This document shows, piece after piece, positions 18,532-27,401 of a stretch of 64,000 nt of DNA; the stretch's first letter is position 1, and the number at the start of each line of letters is the position of its first letter. Both the position numbers and the translations under genes were made by a program. The notes beneath the pieces are model-generated. The model was not told the origin of the DNA and did not search any database. It worked only from the letters and a program-made list of their open reading frames with translations. Origin of the DNA: a virus; the IMG/VR virus record IMGVR_UViG_3300028827_000102, positions 1 to 64,000 of that record. One strand, 5' to 3'.

Positions 18532-20249
18532 ATCAACTGTACCTCTATTTTTCCTTCTACTACTTGATCTCCGGATTGTATTAATTGGCCTATTGCTTTA
18601 CCAACCAAAGTGGTATGATCGTATGGTTCAGTGGCCAATACAGCACAACCATCTGGTCCAGCCATGAGCAATTCACCATTACCGTATATATTACCATATG
18701 CTGTACTGCATTTTGTAGGTACTATTCCAGTAACAGCTAATTTTACATAATGTTTATGCTTACGTATATTAGCTAATATTTTACTATTTGCTGTTACCTT
18801 TACTACTCTATCTAACACAATACTATAAATATTGTCAACCATTTTAACGTCAGTAATCTCAGCGTAGTCTGTTCCAATAAGTACATATGTTCCTATTTGT
18901 AATTTTTCTTGCACATATAATCTGTCTGTGTCTCCAAAATTTTTCACGCTTATCTGAAAACTATCCGTTTCATCGTACATTCTATTTTTTCCGAACACTA
19001 CTCCAGGTTGTGTGGCTACTACACCAGCTACACCTTTTGCCTTTATCGTATCAGATTTGGTATAAATACCATTTCTTATTATCATTACTGTACCAGGATC
19101 ATATGTATCGTCAGAAATAACTATTTCCGCTACGTCACCTCCAGTGGCATTAAATGAGGCTGTAGAATCTATATTTACATTACCTTGATTGTCTATATTA
19201 AAAACAGCGTTTGCACCGTACCAAACACGCATAGCATACCAACTAAACGCTGTATTGGAATCTGTGTATATCGTAAATATCTCCCCATTACTATCACGAT
19301 TCGCTCTGTCACGTAAATACAACACCGGAGATAATTTTGCCATAGAGGCAGAAGAATCTTTTCCTATAACAGCCAGTGTAGGATTATTATAATTACTAGG
19401 ATCGCTATAAAAAGGATCATCAGGTTGTACGCCTATCAACATCATCAATGCGTCATAATTAGATGGGTCATCGGCGGCAACATATAAACGAGGGTAGCCC
19501 AAACCGGCTTTGGCTTCTATCACATTATAATATTGCCCGGAGGTACCTGAATCAAAAGCACGTAAAACTAATCCATTACCGTTATCGTAATCACCTACAA
19601 TAAATTTTGCAGTAGACGGATCACTAGTAATATTTCTCCATCCCCCTACAGCTATATCATAACTGGGATGTCGAATCCATATATCTGTGGTTTTTATATC
19701 GAGCCCAGATTTTGCTGTTATTCGCGCCCCAGACGAAGATCCCCCTACAGCTCCATACCCACCATATAATGTGAGCAGATAATCAGATCCATCAGACCCA
19801 CAGGCTACTTCAGAGTTTACAGCACCACCCAGAACCGTTCTGGGTCCAACGGACATACGTACAACGGATTTAGGCGGAAGCACAGAAAACAGCTCTTCTC
19901 CTACAGTCAGAAGCTCTTTGTCTGGGTCTGTGACGTTTCCACTGCTCTGGTCTTGCGCTACACGGAAGTATCTTGGTTGTGTGGCATATCCATCATCATC
20001 ATTAGCATCAATAAATACAGTAAAATCTGTATCACTAGATATACTGTCTCCATTTGAAAATGATCCATACGATAAAGACGACAACAAATTATCTATGTCT
20101 GTTTCTGTAGCATCATTTTCAATGTTGAAAATCTTTTCTACATCGGCTGTTGAGCTAAGCAAGCCGCCAAATCTTAATGCTTTTACAGTGGCTTGTAATA
20201 TCTTTTCTGATGCTAATGGAATGGTGGACACAACTATACCTCCATACAA
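18528..20249 (-). CDS. Fibre-like virion protein with a C-terminal GDVAE-type domain
   Basis: The 573-residue product has a Ser/Gly/Tyr-rich body with an ordered set of strands (SLDIKTTDIW-like phrases, WYGANAVFNIDNQGNVNID). It ends in a domain starting TGGDVAEIVISDDTYDPGTV, continuing with GVAGVVATQPGVVFGKN, and closing with GELLMAGPDGCAVLATEP and LVGKAIGQLIQSG. This order matches a widespread C-terminal module of fibre and surface proteins, with GDVAE, GVVS.xPG and GDLLxTS...GxAM...GKAL. The module is thought to help trimerise or fold the fibre. The stop overlaps the next start as ATGA. It is placed away from the other fibre-like genes, at the far upstream end of the tail block. Confidence 0.7.
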   Translation of the reverse strand: MYGGIVVSTIPLASEKILQATVKALRFGGLLSSTADVEKIFNIENDATETDIDNLLSSLSYGSFSNGDSISSDTDFTVFIDANDDDGYATQPRYFRVAQDQSSGNVTDPDKELLTVGEELFSVLPPKSVVRMSVGPRTVLGGAVNSEVACGSDGSDYLLTLYGGYGAVGGSSSGARITAKSGLDIKTTDIWIRHPSYDIAVGGWRNITSDPSTAKFIVGDYDNGNGLVLRAFDSGTSGQYYNVIEAKAGLGYPRLYVAADDPSNYDALMMLIGVQPDDPFYSDPSNYNNPTLAVIGKDSSASMAKLSPVLYLRDRANRDSNGEIFTIYTDSNTAFSWYAMRVWYGANAVFNIDNQGNVNIDSTASFNATGGDVAEIVISDDTYDPGTVMIIRNGIYTKSDTIKAKGVAGVVATQPGVVFGKNRMYDETDSFQISVKNFGDTDRLYVQEKLQIGTYVLIGTDYAEITDVKMVDNIYSIVLDRVVKVTANSKILANIRKHKHYVKLAVTGIVPTKCSTAYGNIYGNGELLMAGPDGCAVLATEPYDHTTLVGKAIGQLIQSGDQVVEGKIEVQLI

Positions 20250-20270
20250 ACTTGTTTCTAAACATTAATG

Positions 20271-20768
20271 TTAGTTAGGTGGTCTATGCTGTGCCCAGCG
20301 TAGGTTGCTTTCTAAATCGATTTGAAATTTCAATGACTTAAGAGCTGATCCTAATCTGCTTTGCGCTTGTTGACAGAGATCTATTATAACTGCCCACTCA
20401 TTTTTCACTACCATTAAATTGCGTACATATGTTGTAAGTATACGCTGCTGTGTTGGACCTGAAGCATTTTTCGCCAATTCTCCCGCATCCACTAGGGCAG
20501 ATACTACTATCGATTCTACCTTTGATATGCCCTGTAATGCTATTTTTGCGTCGTGGTGAATGGCTATTATTCTGTCTAATATACTTTCTATTTTTGCTAC
20601 AGATTCTTGTGCCTTTCTTACTGCATCGACGTCATCTGATGCTATAACTGTAGGTATGAGATGACCCACCTGCGTAGCTTCTTTTATACTGGAAGCCAAA
20701 GAAGTAAAATCAGCCCTAAATTTTTTTGCCTGCGCGTTTGCTTTTCTGATTATCTCATTTTGTTCCAT
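20271..20768 (-). CDS. Helical protein downstream of the helicase, unknown
   Basis: The 165-residue product is all-helical (SIKEATQVGHL, ESVAKIESILDRIIAIHHDA, KSLKFQIDLESN). It overlaps the UvrD-type helicase gene by 19 nt. It contains no enzyme motif, signal peptide or metal site. It marks the border between the replication block and the tail block, so it may belong to either. No family is recognised. Confidence 0.6.
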   Translation of the reverse strand: MEQNEIIRKANAQAKKFRADFTSLASSIKEATQVGHLIPTVIASDDVDAVRKAQESVAKIESILDRIIAIHHDAKIALQGISKVESIVVSALVDAGELAKNASGPTQQRILTTYVRNLMVVKNEWAVIIDLCQQAQSRLGSALKSLKFQIDLESNLRWAQHRPPN

Positions 20769-22705
20769 CTTACTGTGTCTCCCATTTCTAATAAATATCT
20801 GCTAGGTTCACACGAAAGTGTGTTTTTTCCCACCAACCTTATTCTTGGGTATGTTATTGTAAGATTTGTTTCCGCTCTCGTAATGGCTACAAAAAATACT
20901 CTTCTTTCTTCTTCTAGTAACGAAGTTATGTTTTCTGGTGCCATCATATCTGTTCCACGCAAAATAGGCATTATACCTTCTACAGCCCCCACCAAATACA
21001 CGGAGTCGAATTCTAGACCTTTAGCAGCATGTACGGTCATCATCATCACTTTGTTGTGTTCGTCTTCTCCTTTAGGTCTGGTTTGCATCATAGACGCATA
21101 TTCCAAAAAACCTAATACTCCTCTACCTATTTCTTTGTCGTAATCGTGTGCTGCTTGTATCATTTCGTGCATATCGTCTAGTTGTCTATTTTTTACATCA
21201 GGTTTATTTTTATCGAAACTAGCCTCCATGTCGGTAAGTTTTACTATCATTTCCACTATATCACCAACTTTTCGTTTATCTGCTTTTATAAGCTTGGTGA
21301 ATAGCACCTTCATATATTTTACAGCATTAAATGCATTGGATGACAAAATGTCTTCACATATATCCATATGCCTGAACATGTACAATAATGGTATATTTTT
21401 ATCGTTCGCCACTTTACTAAATTTGGCAAAACTGGCGGCACCAAAACCACGTCTTGGCTTGTTATATATACGAGTGAAACTTATGTCATCTCTTGGATTA
21501 ATGGATAAAGACAAATACGCTAATATATCTTTTACGACGGCTCTATGAAAAAATCCCTTTGCTCCTATTATTATATACGGTACATTACGTTTTATGCATG
21601 CTTCTTCTAACCATCTGTGTTGGTTACGTGTACGAAATAAAATAGCATGGTCTCTCCATTTTTTTCCATTTCGCACAGCAGCACAAATATCAGTGATTAC
21701 AAGATTAGCTTCATCTCTTTGTGTTTCACATTCATATATTATCGGTTTTTTGCCTCCGGTTTTATTAGCCTTACTTGTTTTTTCTATACGTCTTGCGTTA
21801 TGTTGTATTACCGCATTGGCCGCTTCTACTATTGGGGGCGTAGATCTGAAATTTGTTTGCAACAAGTAAATTTTTGCTTCAGGAAAAGACGTAAAAAAGT
21901 TGTCTTCGTTTTCTCTAGATTCTGCGCCTCTCCAACCATAAATAGATTGATCCAAATCACCTACTACAAAAATATTACGTCTTATATGTGATAACCAATA
22001 AATTAGCTCAAACTGCGCATGGTTGGTATCCTGAAATTCGTCTACCAATAGATAATGAATAGCCTTTGCAAAGCTATTCTGCATGCGTTTATCATTTCTA
22101 ATACGAAGCGTAAATAACATGATCATATCATCAAAATCGACCATGTTATTTGCACCCAGTAATCTTTGGTATTCTCTGTAATAAAGATATGCTTTCTCGC
22201 TATATTCTTCGTGGTCTTTTATTTCATCAGGAAGTAGCAGTCTATTCTTTGCTTTTGATATTTCTGCTTTTAGTATATCTAGATTAAGGTCGCTCTTTTT
22301 TATGTCTTTATCGGTGGTTCCTTCTACTATGGCTACAGCATGTATGAATATAGTATCAGAATCAGATTCATCAGCAATTGTGAAATTCTTCGATAATCCG
22401 AAGAATTTATGATATTTGCGTAATAGTCTACAACAGTAGCTATGGAATGTAGATAGAGTAATATCTTTTCCCTTTTTACCTACCAAAGATATCACTCTAT
22501 CTTTCATTTCTTTAGCCGCTTTATTGGTAAACGTTATTCCTACTATTTTTGTCGGATCGGTCCCATTTTGTATCAACCAGGCAATACGCCTAGTTATAGT
22601 CATAGTTTTTCCGCTTCCGGGGGCAGCGGATACAATAGCTGGCCCATTAGCATGCAAAATAGCTGCACGCTGTTCTTCTGTTGTCCCAGCTAAAAGATTT
22701 GACAT
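20750..22705 (-). CDS. UvrD/Rep-type superfamily 1 DNA helicase
   Basis: The 651-residue product carries the SF1A motifs in order: the Q-motif region (TTEEQRAAI), Walker A (APGSGKT, residues 28-34), motif Ia (GITFTNKAAKEMKDRV), motif II (LLVDEFQDTNHAQFEL), motif III (VGDLDQSIYGWRGAE), motif IV (LLQTNFRSTPPIVE), motif V (TVHAAKGLEFDSVYLVG) and motif VI (VAITRAETNL). The enzyme unwinds DNA 3' to 5' at the expense of ATP, in repair or replication restart; the length is close to that of bacterial UvrD, Rep and PcrA. T4 Dda is SF1 too, but of a different subgroup. The gene is at the end of a long minus-strand replication operon. Confidence 0.93.
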   Translation of the reverse strand: MSNLLAGTTEEQRAAILHANGPAIVSAAPGSGKTMTITRRIAWLIQNGTDPTKIVGITFTNKAAKEMKDRVISLVGKKGKDITLSTFHSYCCRLLRKYHKFFGLSKNFTIADESDSDTIFIHAVAIVEGTTDKDIKKSDLNLDILKAEISKAKNRLLLPDEIKDHEEYSEKAYLYYREYQRLLGANNMVDFDDMIMLFTLRIRNDKRMQNSFAKAIHYLLVDEFQDTNHAQFELIYWLSHIRRNIFVVGDLDQSIYGWRGAESRENEDNFFTSFPEAKIYLLQTNFRSTPPIVEAANAVIQHNARRIEKTSKANKTGGKKPIIYECETQRDEANLVITDICAAVRNGKKWRDHAILFRTRNQHRWLEEACIKRNVPYIIIGAKGFFHRAVVKDILAYLSLSINPRDDISFTRIYNKPRRGFGAASFAKFSKVANDKNIPLLYMFRHMDICEDILSSNAFNAVKYMKVLFTKLIKADKRKVGDIVEMIVKLTDMEASFDKNKPDVKNRQLDDMHEMIQAAHDYDKEIGRGVLGFLEYASMMQTRPKGEDEHNKVMMMTVHAAKGLEFDSVYLVGAVEGIMPILRGTDMMAPENITSLLEEERRVFFVAITRAETNLTITYPRIRLVGKNTLSCEPSRYLLEMGDTVRWNKMR

Positions 22706-22712
22706 GTATCTA

Positions 22713-23072
22713 TTACCTTATGCCCATACTAATCTCTATGCGACGTATAGCATCACGTAGATCATCAATGTTCATACCTGTGGGCTTATACCCACGCAAC
22801 TCCTTAAATCGTCGCTTTAGTTTACGCATTTCTATCTCTGTATCAGAAAGATCTTTTGGCCTTACTCTGGGTTTATTATTATCATCGAGCAAAATAAATG
22901 TATTTTCTTTTGCTACCTTTGCTCTGTGCCTTTCTTCGATATCATCTGAAATAATATCATCTTCATCGAAGTCGATTCGTACCTTTTTTTCTGATTTCAC
23001 CATCATCTTAGGTACATCATTATCAAATTCATCATTGTGTCTACGTCGCTTTGCTGCCACTTTTTCCTCCAA
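22713..23072 (-). CDS. Charged small protein, unknown
   Basis: The 119-residue product has a basic N-terminus (KVAAKRRRHN), an acidic middle (DFDEDDIISDDIEER) and a helical C-terminus with a heptad-like run (DLSDTEIEMRKLKRRFKELRG). It is unrecognised. It lies 7 nt upstream of the UvrD-type helicase gene and directly after the 175-residue unknown (start at 23072, next to stop 23073). It may be a partner of the replication proteins, but the sequence gives no direct sign. Confidence 0.6.
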   Translation of the reverse strand: MEEKVAAKRRRHNDEFDNDVPKMMVKSEKKVRIDFDEDDIISDDIEERHRAKVAKENTFILLDDNNKPRVRPKDLSDTEIEMRKLKRRFKELRGYKPTGMNIDDLRDAIRRIEISMGIR

Positions 23073-23600
23073 TCATGTTCCATCTTTCCACACGCCTTTG
23101 AAGTGTATGTACGTACTAGCGTCTGGAAATTTGTCGTTAAAGTGTGCTTCTACATGTTTTCTGCACACAACCAAAAAATCATCACCAAATTTCAAAACTC
23201 TAATGTTTGCGTCATTGTATTCTATTGTTGGTATAATTTTTTCTATACCATTACTGTAAATAAGCGCTATATAAGCAGGAAACCATTTTATTACGGGATT
23301 ATCGGCATATAATATAACGTACCCTATTATTCTTCTTTTTATTCTTTTTGCGTATATACCTATCAGCCATATATATCTTGACTGAACTAGTGTAGTAAAT
23401 TCTATACTCTCTGCACTGGTAAATTCACCTATTTTTATAGCATATGTATGCGATGTTACTTTTGCTATTACATATGGAAATAAACCATCCCATTGTTGTT
23501 TTATCGCTTCATGTAATTTATCTAATTTTGTGTCACCACCATATAATCCACCATACCCGCCTCCGTTTTCATTATCAGATACAGGTACATTCCGTTCCAT
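23073..23600 (-). CDS. Unknown protein overlapping the clamp gene
   Basis: The 175-residue product has a Gly/Tyr-rich N-terminus (ENGGGYGGLYGG) and then a beta-rich body (ESIEFTTLVQSRYIWLIGIY, RIIGYVILYADNP). It is not recognised. The start ATG 23600 lies inside the clamp gene, giving a 79-nt overlap, and has a convincing AAGGA ribosome site 7 nt away, so the overlap is likely real. The overlapped bases must therefore satisfy two frames. A role in replication is suggested only by neighbours. Confidence 0.6.
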   Translation of the reverse strand: MERNVPVSDNENGGGYGGLYGGDTKLDKLHEAIKQQWDGLFPYVIAKVTSHTYAIKIGEFTSAESIEFTTLVQSRYIWLIGIYAKRIKRRIIGYVILYADNPVIKWFPAYIALIYSNGIEKIIPTIEYNDANIRVLKFGDDFLVVCRKHVEAHFNDKFPDASTYIHFKGVWKDGT

Positions 23601-24625
23601 ACTTCTATCCTTGTCTCCAACCCGCCTGGAGCGGCTTTTACAAATTCATTTACGTATTCTATATTAAATGTCACAGGTGACGTGGTATGTGCATCTATTT
23701 CTGATGCATCTATTTTATGGTTAACAGAATGATTGTTTCCTACCGCAGACATATACATATTTCCATTTCTCGCTACTAGCGCAACTTCAGCTTCGTTTTT
23801 GTAAATAGGCATAATAGCTGCAATAGCCTTTTGTATTTCCGCAGGAGACACCACAAATGAAAAGGTTTTTTCTCCTGCTTTACACTTTTTAATTACTTCG
23901 TCGTCTATATTTACAACATTACCTGTAGTACACGGACAAAGAACATACATATCTTTGGTTTTAAATGATACCAAAGATGCATCTTTGTTTGTCCCTACCG
24001 TAATTGAACCGTCACCAGCGTCTTTTAGTAATAACCTCAGCACAGAATTAGCAATTAATACAGTAAGACTTGTTTTTGCTTGTATAGCATCATCGTTTAG
24101 TATATATCTACCGTAACTGATATAGTCTCTGCTAACATATTCAATATTTCCGTTGTGTATCGTTATTTGTGTTATTTGGTCGCCAGTTTGTGTTCTAAAT
24201 TCGGTGGTTTTTGTTGCCGCCTGAAACAACGATACAGGCATCTTTGCCAGTGTTTTAACCTTTTTTCTATCTTCCTTGTGTGCTTCAATAGACGATTCAG
24301 CAGAAACATCTACAGAAAATGACCATTTAGAGCTACCACAAGAAATAAGCATTTTGTCATCGTTGGTATCTATAATCACGTTTCCTTTTAGTGGAAGTGA
24401 CTCTATGTCTTTCATATTACAAAATATTCTTCCTGGACGTAATACGGTAACTGGAATTGTTCTATGTACAAACATGCCAGCAAATGCTGCTGCTATATGT
24501 AGCGAAGTATTTTTCTCCGTTACTATAAGCTCACAAGCCCGTTGGTCTGTCTTATCTATGGTAAATATAGCATTAATAGACTTCAATGCTTTTTTTATAT
24601 CTTTCGCTTTGACTTTGCACTTCAT
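23522..24625 (-). CDS. dnaN: Sliding clamp, DnaN (beta) type
   Basis: At 367 residues the protein has the length of bacterial beta clamps. It reads as three repeated domains: residues 1-~125 (MKCKVKAKDIKKALKSINAI, then a run of strands), ~125-245 (MPVSLFQAATKTTEFR) and ~250-367 (FSFVVSPAEIQKAIAAIMPIY). Each domain opens with a helix and a hydrophobic strand, as in DnaN. The C-terminal phrase VNEFVKAAPGGLETRIEVW followed by MVDYMVVTQN corresponds to the family's ending YLLDALKA... and the VMPM tail. The clamp tethers polymerase and other enzymes to DNA. A clamp-loader-type ATPase at 52559-53671 supports this. Sequence identity to known clamps is low, so a T4 gp45-like function with a beta-like fold is an inference. 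Confidence 0.7.
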   Translation of the reverse strand: MKCKVKAKDIKKALKSINAIFTIDKTDQRACELIVTEKNTSLHIAAAFAGMFVHRTIPVTVLRPGRIFCNMKDIESLPLKGNVIIDTNDDKMLISCGSSKWSFSVDVSAESSIEAHKEDRKKVKTLAKMPVSLFQAATKTTEFRTQTGDQITQITIHNGNIEYVSRDYISYGRYILNDDAIQAKTSLTVLIANSVLRLLLKDAGDGSITVGTNKDASLVSFKTKDMYVLCPCTTGNVVNIDDEVIKKCKAGEKTFSFVVSPAEIQKAIAAIMPIYKNEAEVALVARNGNMYMSAVGNNHSVNHKIDASEIDAHTTSPVTFNIEYVNEFVKAAPGGLETRIEVWNGMYLYLIMKTEAGMVDYMVVTQN

Positions 24626-24631
24626 AGCTAT

Positions 24632-25465
24632 CTATCCAGATATTGTTCTGGCCTCTATTTCTGAAATGTTGGCAATAGACATAAGTTTATTTGGATCACC
24701 AGTAAATCTCTTTTTTTGGACTTTTATGTGCTTCCAAGCTGATATTATTGCAGCATTTTGTTTAATGGTATTTAAGTTATCGAGTATAGCTTTTTGCTGT
24801 TTATGAGTAAGCCAAGATGAGCCTTGTACTGTTTCTTCTAATTTATCTACATTGCCAGATTCATTTACCAGCTTCAGTATCACCTTTTTACTCATTCTAG
24901 GTACAGCTTTAGGTATATCATCAGACACGTCTCCTGTCAATGCTTTTAATAGTACTACTTGGTCAGGCCATACACCTAATATTCGTTTGCATGTATATGA
25001 ATCTACCATAATCTGTTTTCCTTTTATGGTAGCATAAACACGCACCCCATTTGTTATATTTTGCCATATGTCACGGTCATTTGATACCACTATTATATCT
25101 TTTTCCTCATTGTTTTTAACATAGATAGCAATGGCATCATCCGCTTCTCCTTTAGGGGCCATTATAATGGTACAATTGCAACAAGAAATAATCTTTTTCG
25201 CTTTGCTTCTAGCCCAAGCAAATTCTTTAGTAGGACGAATTCTTCTTATCTTGTACCTATCAAATATTTTTCTTCTTTCTAACGTACCAGAACCTTCCAA
25301 TGCAAAGACAAAGTACCTGCCCGGAAACTTTTTTCTATAATTTAGCAACATTTGAATGAATAAAGGAGTGAACTTATCTATATTTCCAGCAACGGATAAA
25401 GCTCTGGCCACGACATTAGCCAAGTCGTATACAACGACCCCTTCTTGTGTAAATAATCCAACCAT
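24632..25465 (-). CDS. 5'-3' exonuclease / flap endonuclease (FEN-like)
   Basis: The 277-residue product has the metal ligands of the FEN/PolA 5'-nuclease fold: D14 (VVYDLAN), the cluster E107-A-D109-D110 (KGEADDAIA), D130 and D132 (SNDRDIW), and the late pair D179 with D182-D183 (TGDVSDDIP). The last is followed by a helix-hairpin-helix-like stretch (RMSKKVILKLV). The family removes RNA primers and flaps from lagging-strand DNA, as T4 RNase H and T5 exonuclease do. The gene overlaps the DnaB-like helicase start by one base at 25465 (TAATG). Confidence 0.88.
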   Translation of the reverse strand: MVGLFTQEGVVVYDLANVVARALSVAGNIDKFTPLFIQMLLNYRKKFPGRYFVFALEGSGTLERRKIFDRYKIRRIRPTKEFAWARSKAKKIISCCNCTIIMAPKGEADDAIAIYVKNNEEKDIIVVSNDRDIWQNITNGVRVYATIKGKQIMVDSYTCKRILGVWPDQVVLLKALTGDVSDDIPKAVPRMSKKVILKLVNESGNVDKLEETVQGSSWLTHKQQKAILDNLNTIKQNAAIISAWKHIKVQKKRFTGDPNKLMSIANISEIEARTISG

Positions 25466-26844
25466 TATATATCTATATCATCTATTTGTTTGTTTGTTTT
25501 TTGTTTCATTCTACTCATAGTAGAAGTGTCAAATCTACTAACAGGGCTGATGGAATCACCAAAACGTACACTCATGGTAGGCATATCAAACGTGGCCTGT
25601 ATATAACCACGCGCTGCGTTGCGTGCTTTGGCTAGTTTGATCTCTGTCTGTCCACCACGCGCCACTTCTTCGTCACCATATTTCCACCATAACCACCAGT
25701 CTGCATCTTCTTCTGGCCCGCGTCCGTATTTCACACGTTCATTGTCTGATAGCTGTGTAAGCAACACTATGACGGTATTCAATTCTTTGGCTAGCTGTTT
25801 AAAGAACCTGCTGTATTCTTTTTGCGCCAACCATAAGTCCCTTCCACCAGAAGAAAATAGTGTGAGATAATCTATCCATATACAATCATACCCAAACGGT
25901 AACACGGTTTTCTTCAAATCTGTCGGCTTACAGGCAGCATCCGATACATCCCATATAGTTAACTTCCCGCCCTTTTTAGCGTTATTTATAAATTCATACC
26001 ATTTATTCGTTAGACTTTTAATATATTCAATATTGTTCTTTTTTCTTACACGCACATCAACGAACAACTCACCAGTTGCGGAAGCCAACATACGTTCTAT
26101 AAGCTGATCTCTGGACATTTCTAACGACCACAGCGCCACATTCAACCCATGTGTAGCAAACTGCTTGGTGGCTGCTTGTAGCATCATTGCGGTCTTCCCG
26201 CCACCACGAGGAGCTGATACCAGCACCAGATCTCCGCGCACAGCTCCACGTACTTCTTCATCCAAAGCATCTATACCAAACTCAACGAAGCGTTTTTCTT
26301 CTACCTCCATGATTTTTCTAACCAGCTTATCAGCTGATTTTTCGCTCATTTTTGATACTATTGTTATTGATCTTACCGCTTCACTTTGTTTAGTTGTTTG
26401 TGCCAAATCATCCAATAAAGCATTTACTTGAGCGAATTCCTCTTCACCATAAGTACCTTCTTTTAATATACTTATAACTGACTGTAAAGATTCGTATACT
26501 TTTCTGGCTTTTTTGTACTGTTTCAGCTGGCTTATCATCAACTTCAGCTTATTTATATCGACAGCACGACAATAATTTAATTCTCTACTTTTTACAGATG
26601 TTAACAGTAAACGGGCTTTTTGCGACAAACCAGGGTCATCGGTCATATCTTCCAAAGCAGAAGGAAGTTTGCCAATCTCCAGTCTTTTTTCTAGCCTTCT
26701 TCTTATCTCATTGCATACTTTATTTGCAAAGTCGTTCGTTTCCGTTAGTGATAACGCAGCTATACGAATTTTTTTATCTTTATTTGCTATAGCTGTTACC
26801 AGAACTCTACGTTCTACCCCTATATTTATTAAAGAATTTCCCAT
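25465..26844 (-). CDS. Replicative DNA helicase, DnaB-like
   Basis: The 459-residue product has a helical N-terminal half (to about residue 185). A RecA-fold motor follows, with Walker A SAPRGGGKTA (residues 210-219), the phrase VALWSLEMSRDQLIERMLA (the DnaB pattern SLEMS..QL..R), a Walker B of the form YDCIWIDYLTLF, and VIVLLTQLSDN. The family forms hexameric rings that unwind DNA 5' to 3' at the fork, as T4 gp41 does. The GGGK P-loop variant is normal for the family. The upstream gene looks like a helicase loader that has lost its ATPase motifs. Confidence 0.9.
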   Translation of the reverse strand: MGNSLINIGVERRVLVTAIANKDKKIRIAALSLTETNDFANKVCNEIRRRLEKRLEIGKLPSALEDMTDDPGLSQKARLLLTSVKSRELNYCRAVDINKLKLMISQLKQYKKARKVYESLQSVISILKEGTYGEEEFAQVNALLDDLAQTTKQSEAVRSITIVSKMSEKSADKLVRKIMEVEEKRFVEFGIDALDEEVRGAVRGDLVLVSAPRGGGKTAMMLQAATKQFATHGLNVALWSLEMSRDQLIERMLASATGELFVDVRVRKKNNIEYIKSLTNKWYEFINNAKKGGKLTIWDVSDAACKPTDLKKTVLPFGYDCIWIDYLTLFSSGGRDLWLAQKEYSRFFKQLAKELNTVIVLLTQLSDNERVKYGRGPEEDADWWLWWKYGDEEVARGGQTEIKLAKARNAARGYIQATFDMPTMSVRFGDSISPVSRFDTSTMSRMKQKTNKQIDDIDI

Positions 26845-27380
26845 TATTTACAGTCTACTAGAAAGTGCATATCAACAGACATGCACAATTTTTGAGTGGA
26901 AAATTTTACTGGATTTGGACATCCAGATACAGCCAATATACACATACTATATCTAAATCTAAATATGGCGTCTCTGATAGCCTGTAATCTTTCGGTGGTA
27001 GCATTATCAATAATATTATAAATAATTACCAATGATGGTGCTTTTTTCCAGGCGTGTAAATTCTGTGAATCTAACCATAAGAACGAATTGCCTGTCTGAC
27101 GGACACGCTCTTGTACTATAGCCGAAGAAAGTAATAAAGCTGCTGTATCTGTGCGTTTGCTAGCTATTATCGATACACCCCGTTTGTGTGCCGTTGCTAT
27201 ACTGCGGGCATCTGTACGTTGTTTGGCTACTGTTATAATAGATCTTCCATGTTTTATAGCGCTAAAACGTACGGATGAAAAAGAAGCTCCCCAATACTGT
27301 GGAGGAATATTATGTTTTGCCAACATCACTTCAAAAGAAGTGCGTGCCTTAAATTTGTCTTCTATTTCTTGAGAGAACAT
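26844..27380 (-). CDS. DnaC/IstB-like protein with degenerate ATPase motifs, possible helicase loader
   Basis: The 178-residue product follows the DnaC order: an N-terminal phrase NIPPQYWGASFSSV (family pattern GIPxRYxxASF), then a stretch RGVSIIASKRTDTAALLLSS (about residues 68-87) where the P-loop G....GKT would be, then SLVIIYNI (about 116-123) where Walker B LLIIDDI would be, then ILAVSGCPNPVKF, where the sensor-like T.NP phrase of the family lies. Both nucleotide-binding motifs have lost their key residues (no GKT; no DD). The gene sits directly upstream of the DnaB-like helicase, with a 1-nt overlap. An ATP-independent loader or cofactor is inferred. It might equally be a truncated, inactive remnant, but the intact frame and coupling argue against decay. 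Confidence 0.5.
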   Translation of the reverse strand: MFSQEIEDKFKARTSFEVMLAKHNIPPQYWGASFSSVRFSAIKHGRSIITVAKQRTDARSIATAHKRGVSIIASKRTDTAALLLSSAIVQERVRQTGNSFLWLDSQNLHAWKKAPSLVIIYNIIDNATTERLQAIRDAIFRFRYSMCILAVSGCPNPVKFSTQKLCMSVDMHFLVDCK

Positions 27381-27401
27381 AATGTATTTGTCAATAATGT
27401 T

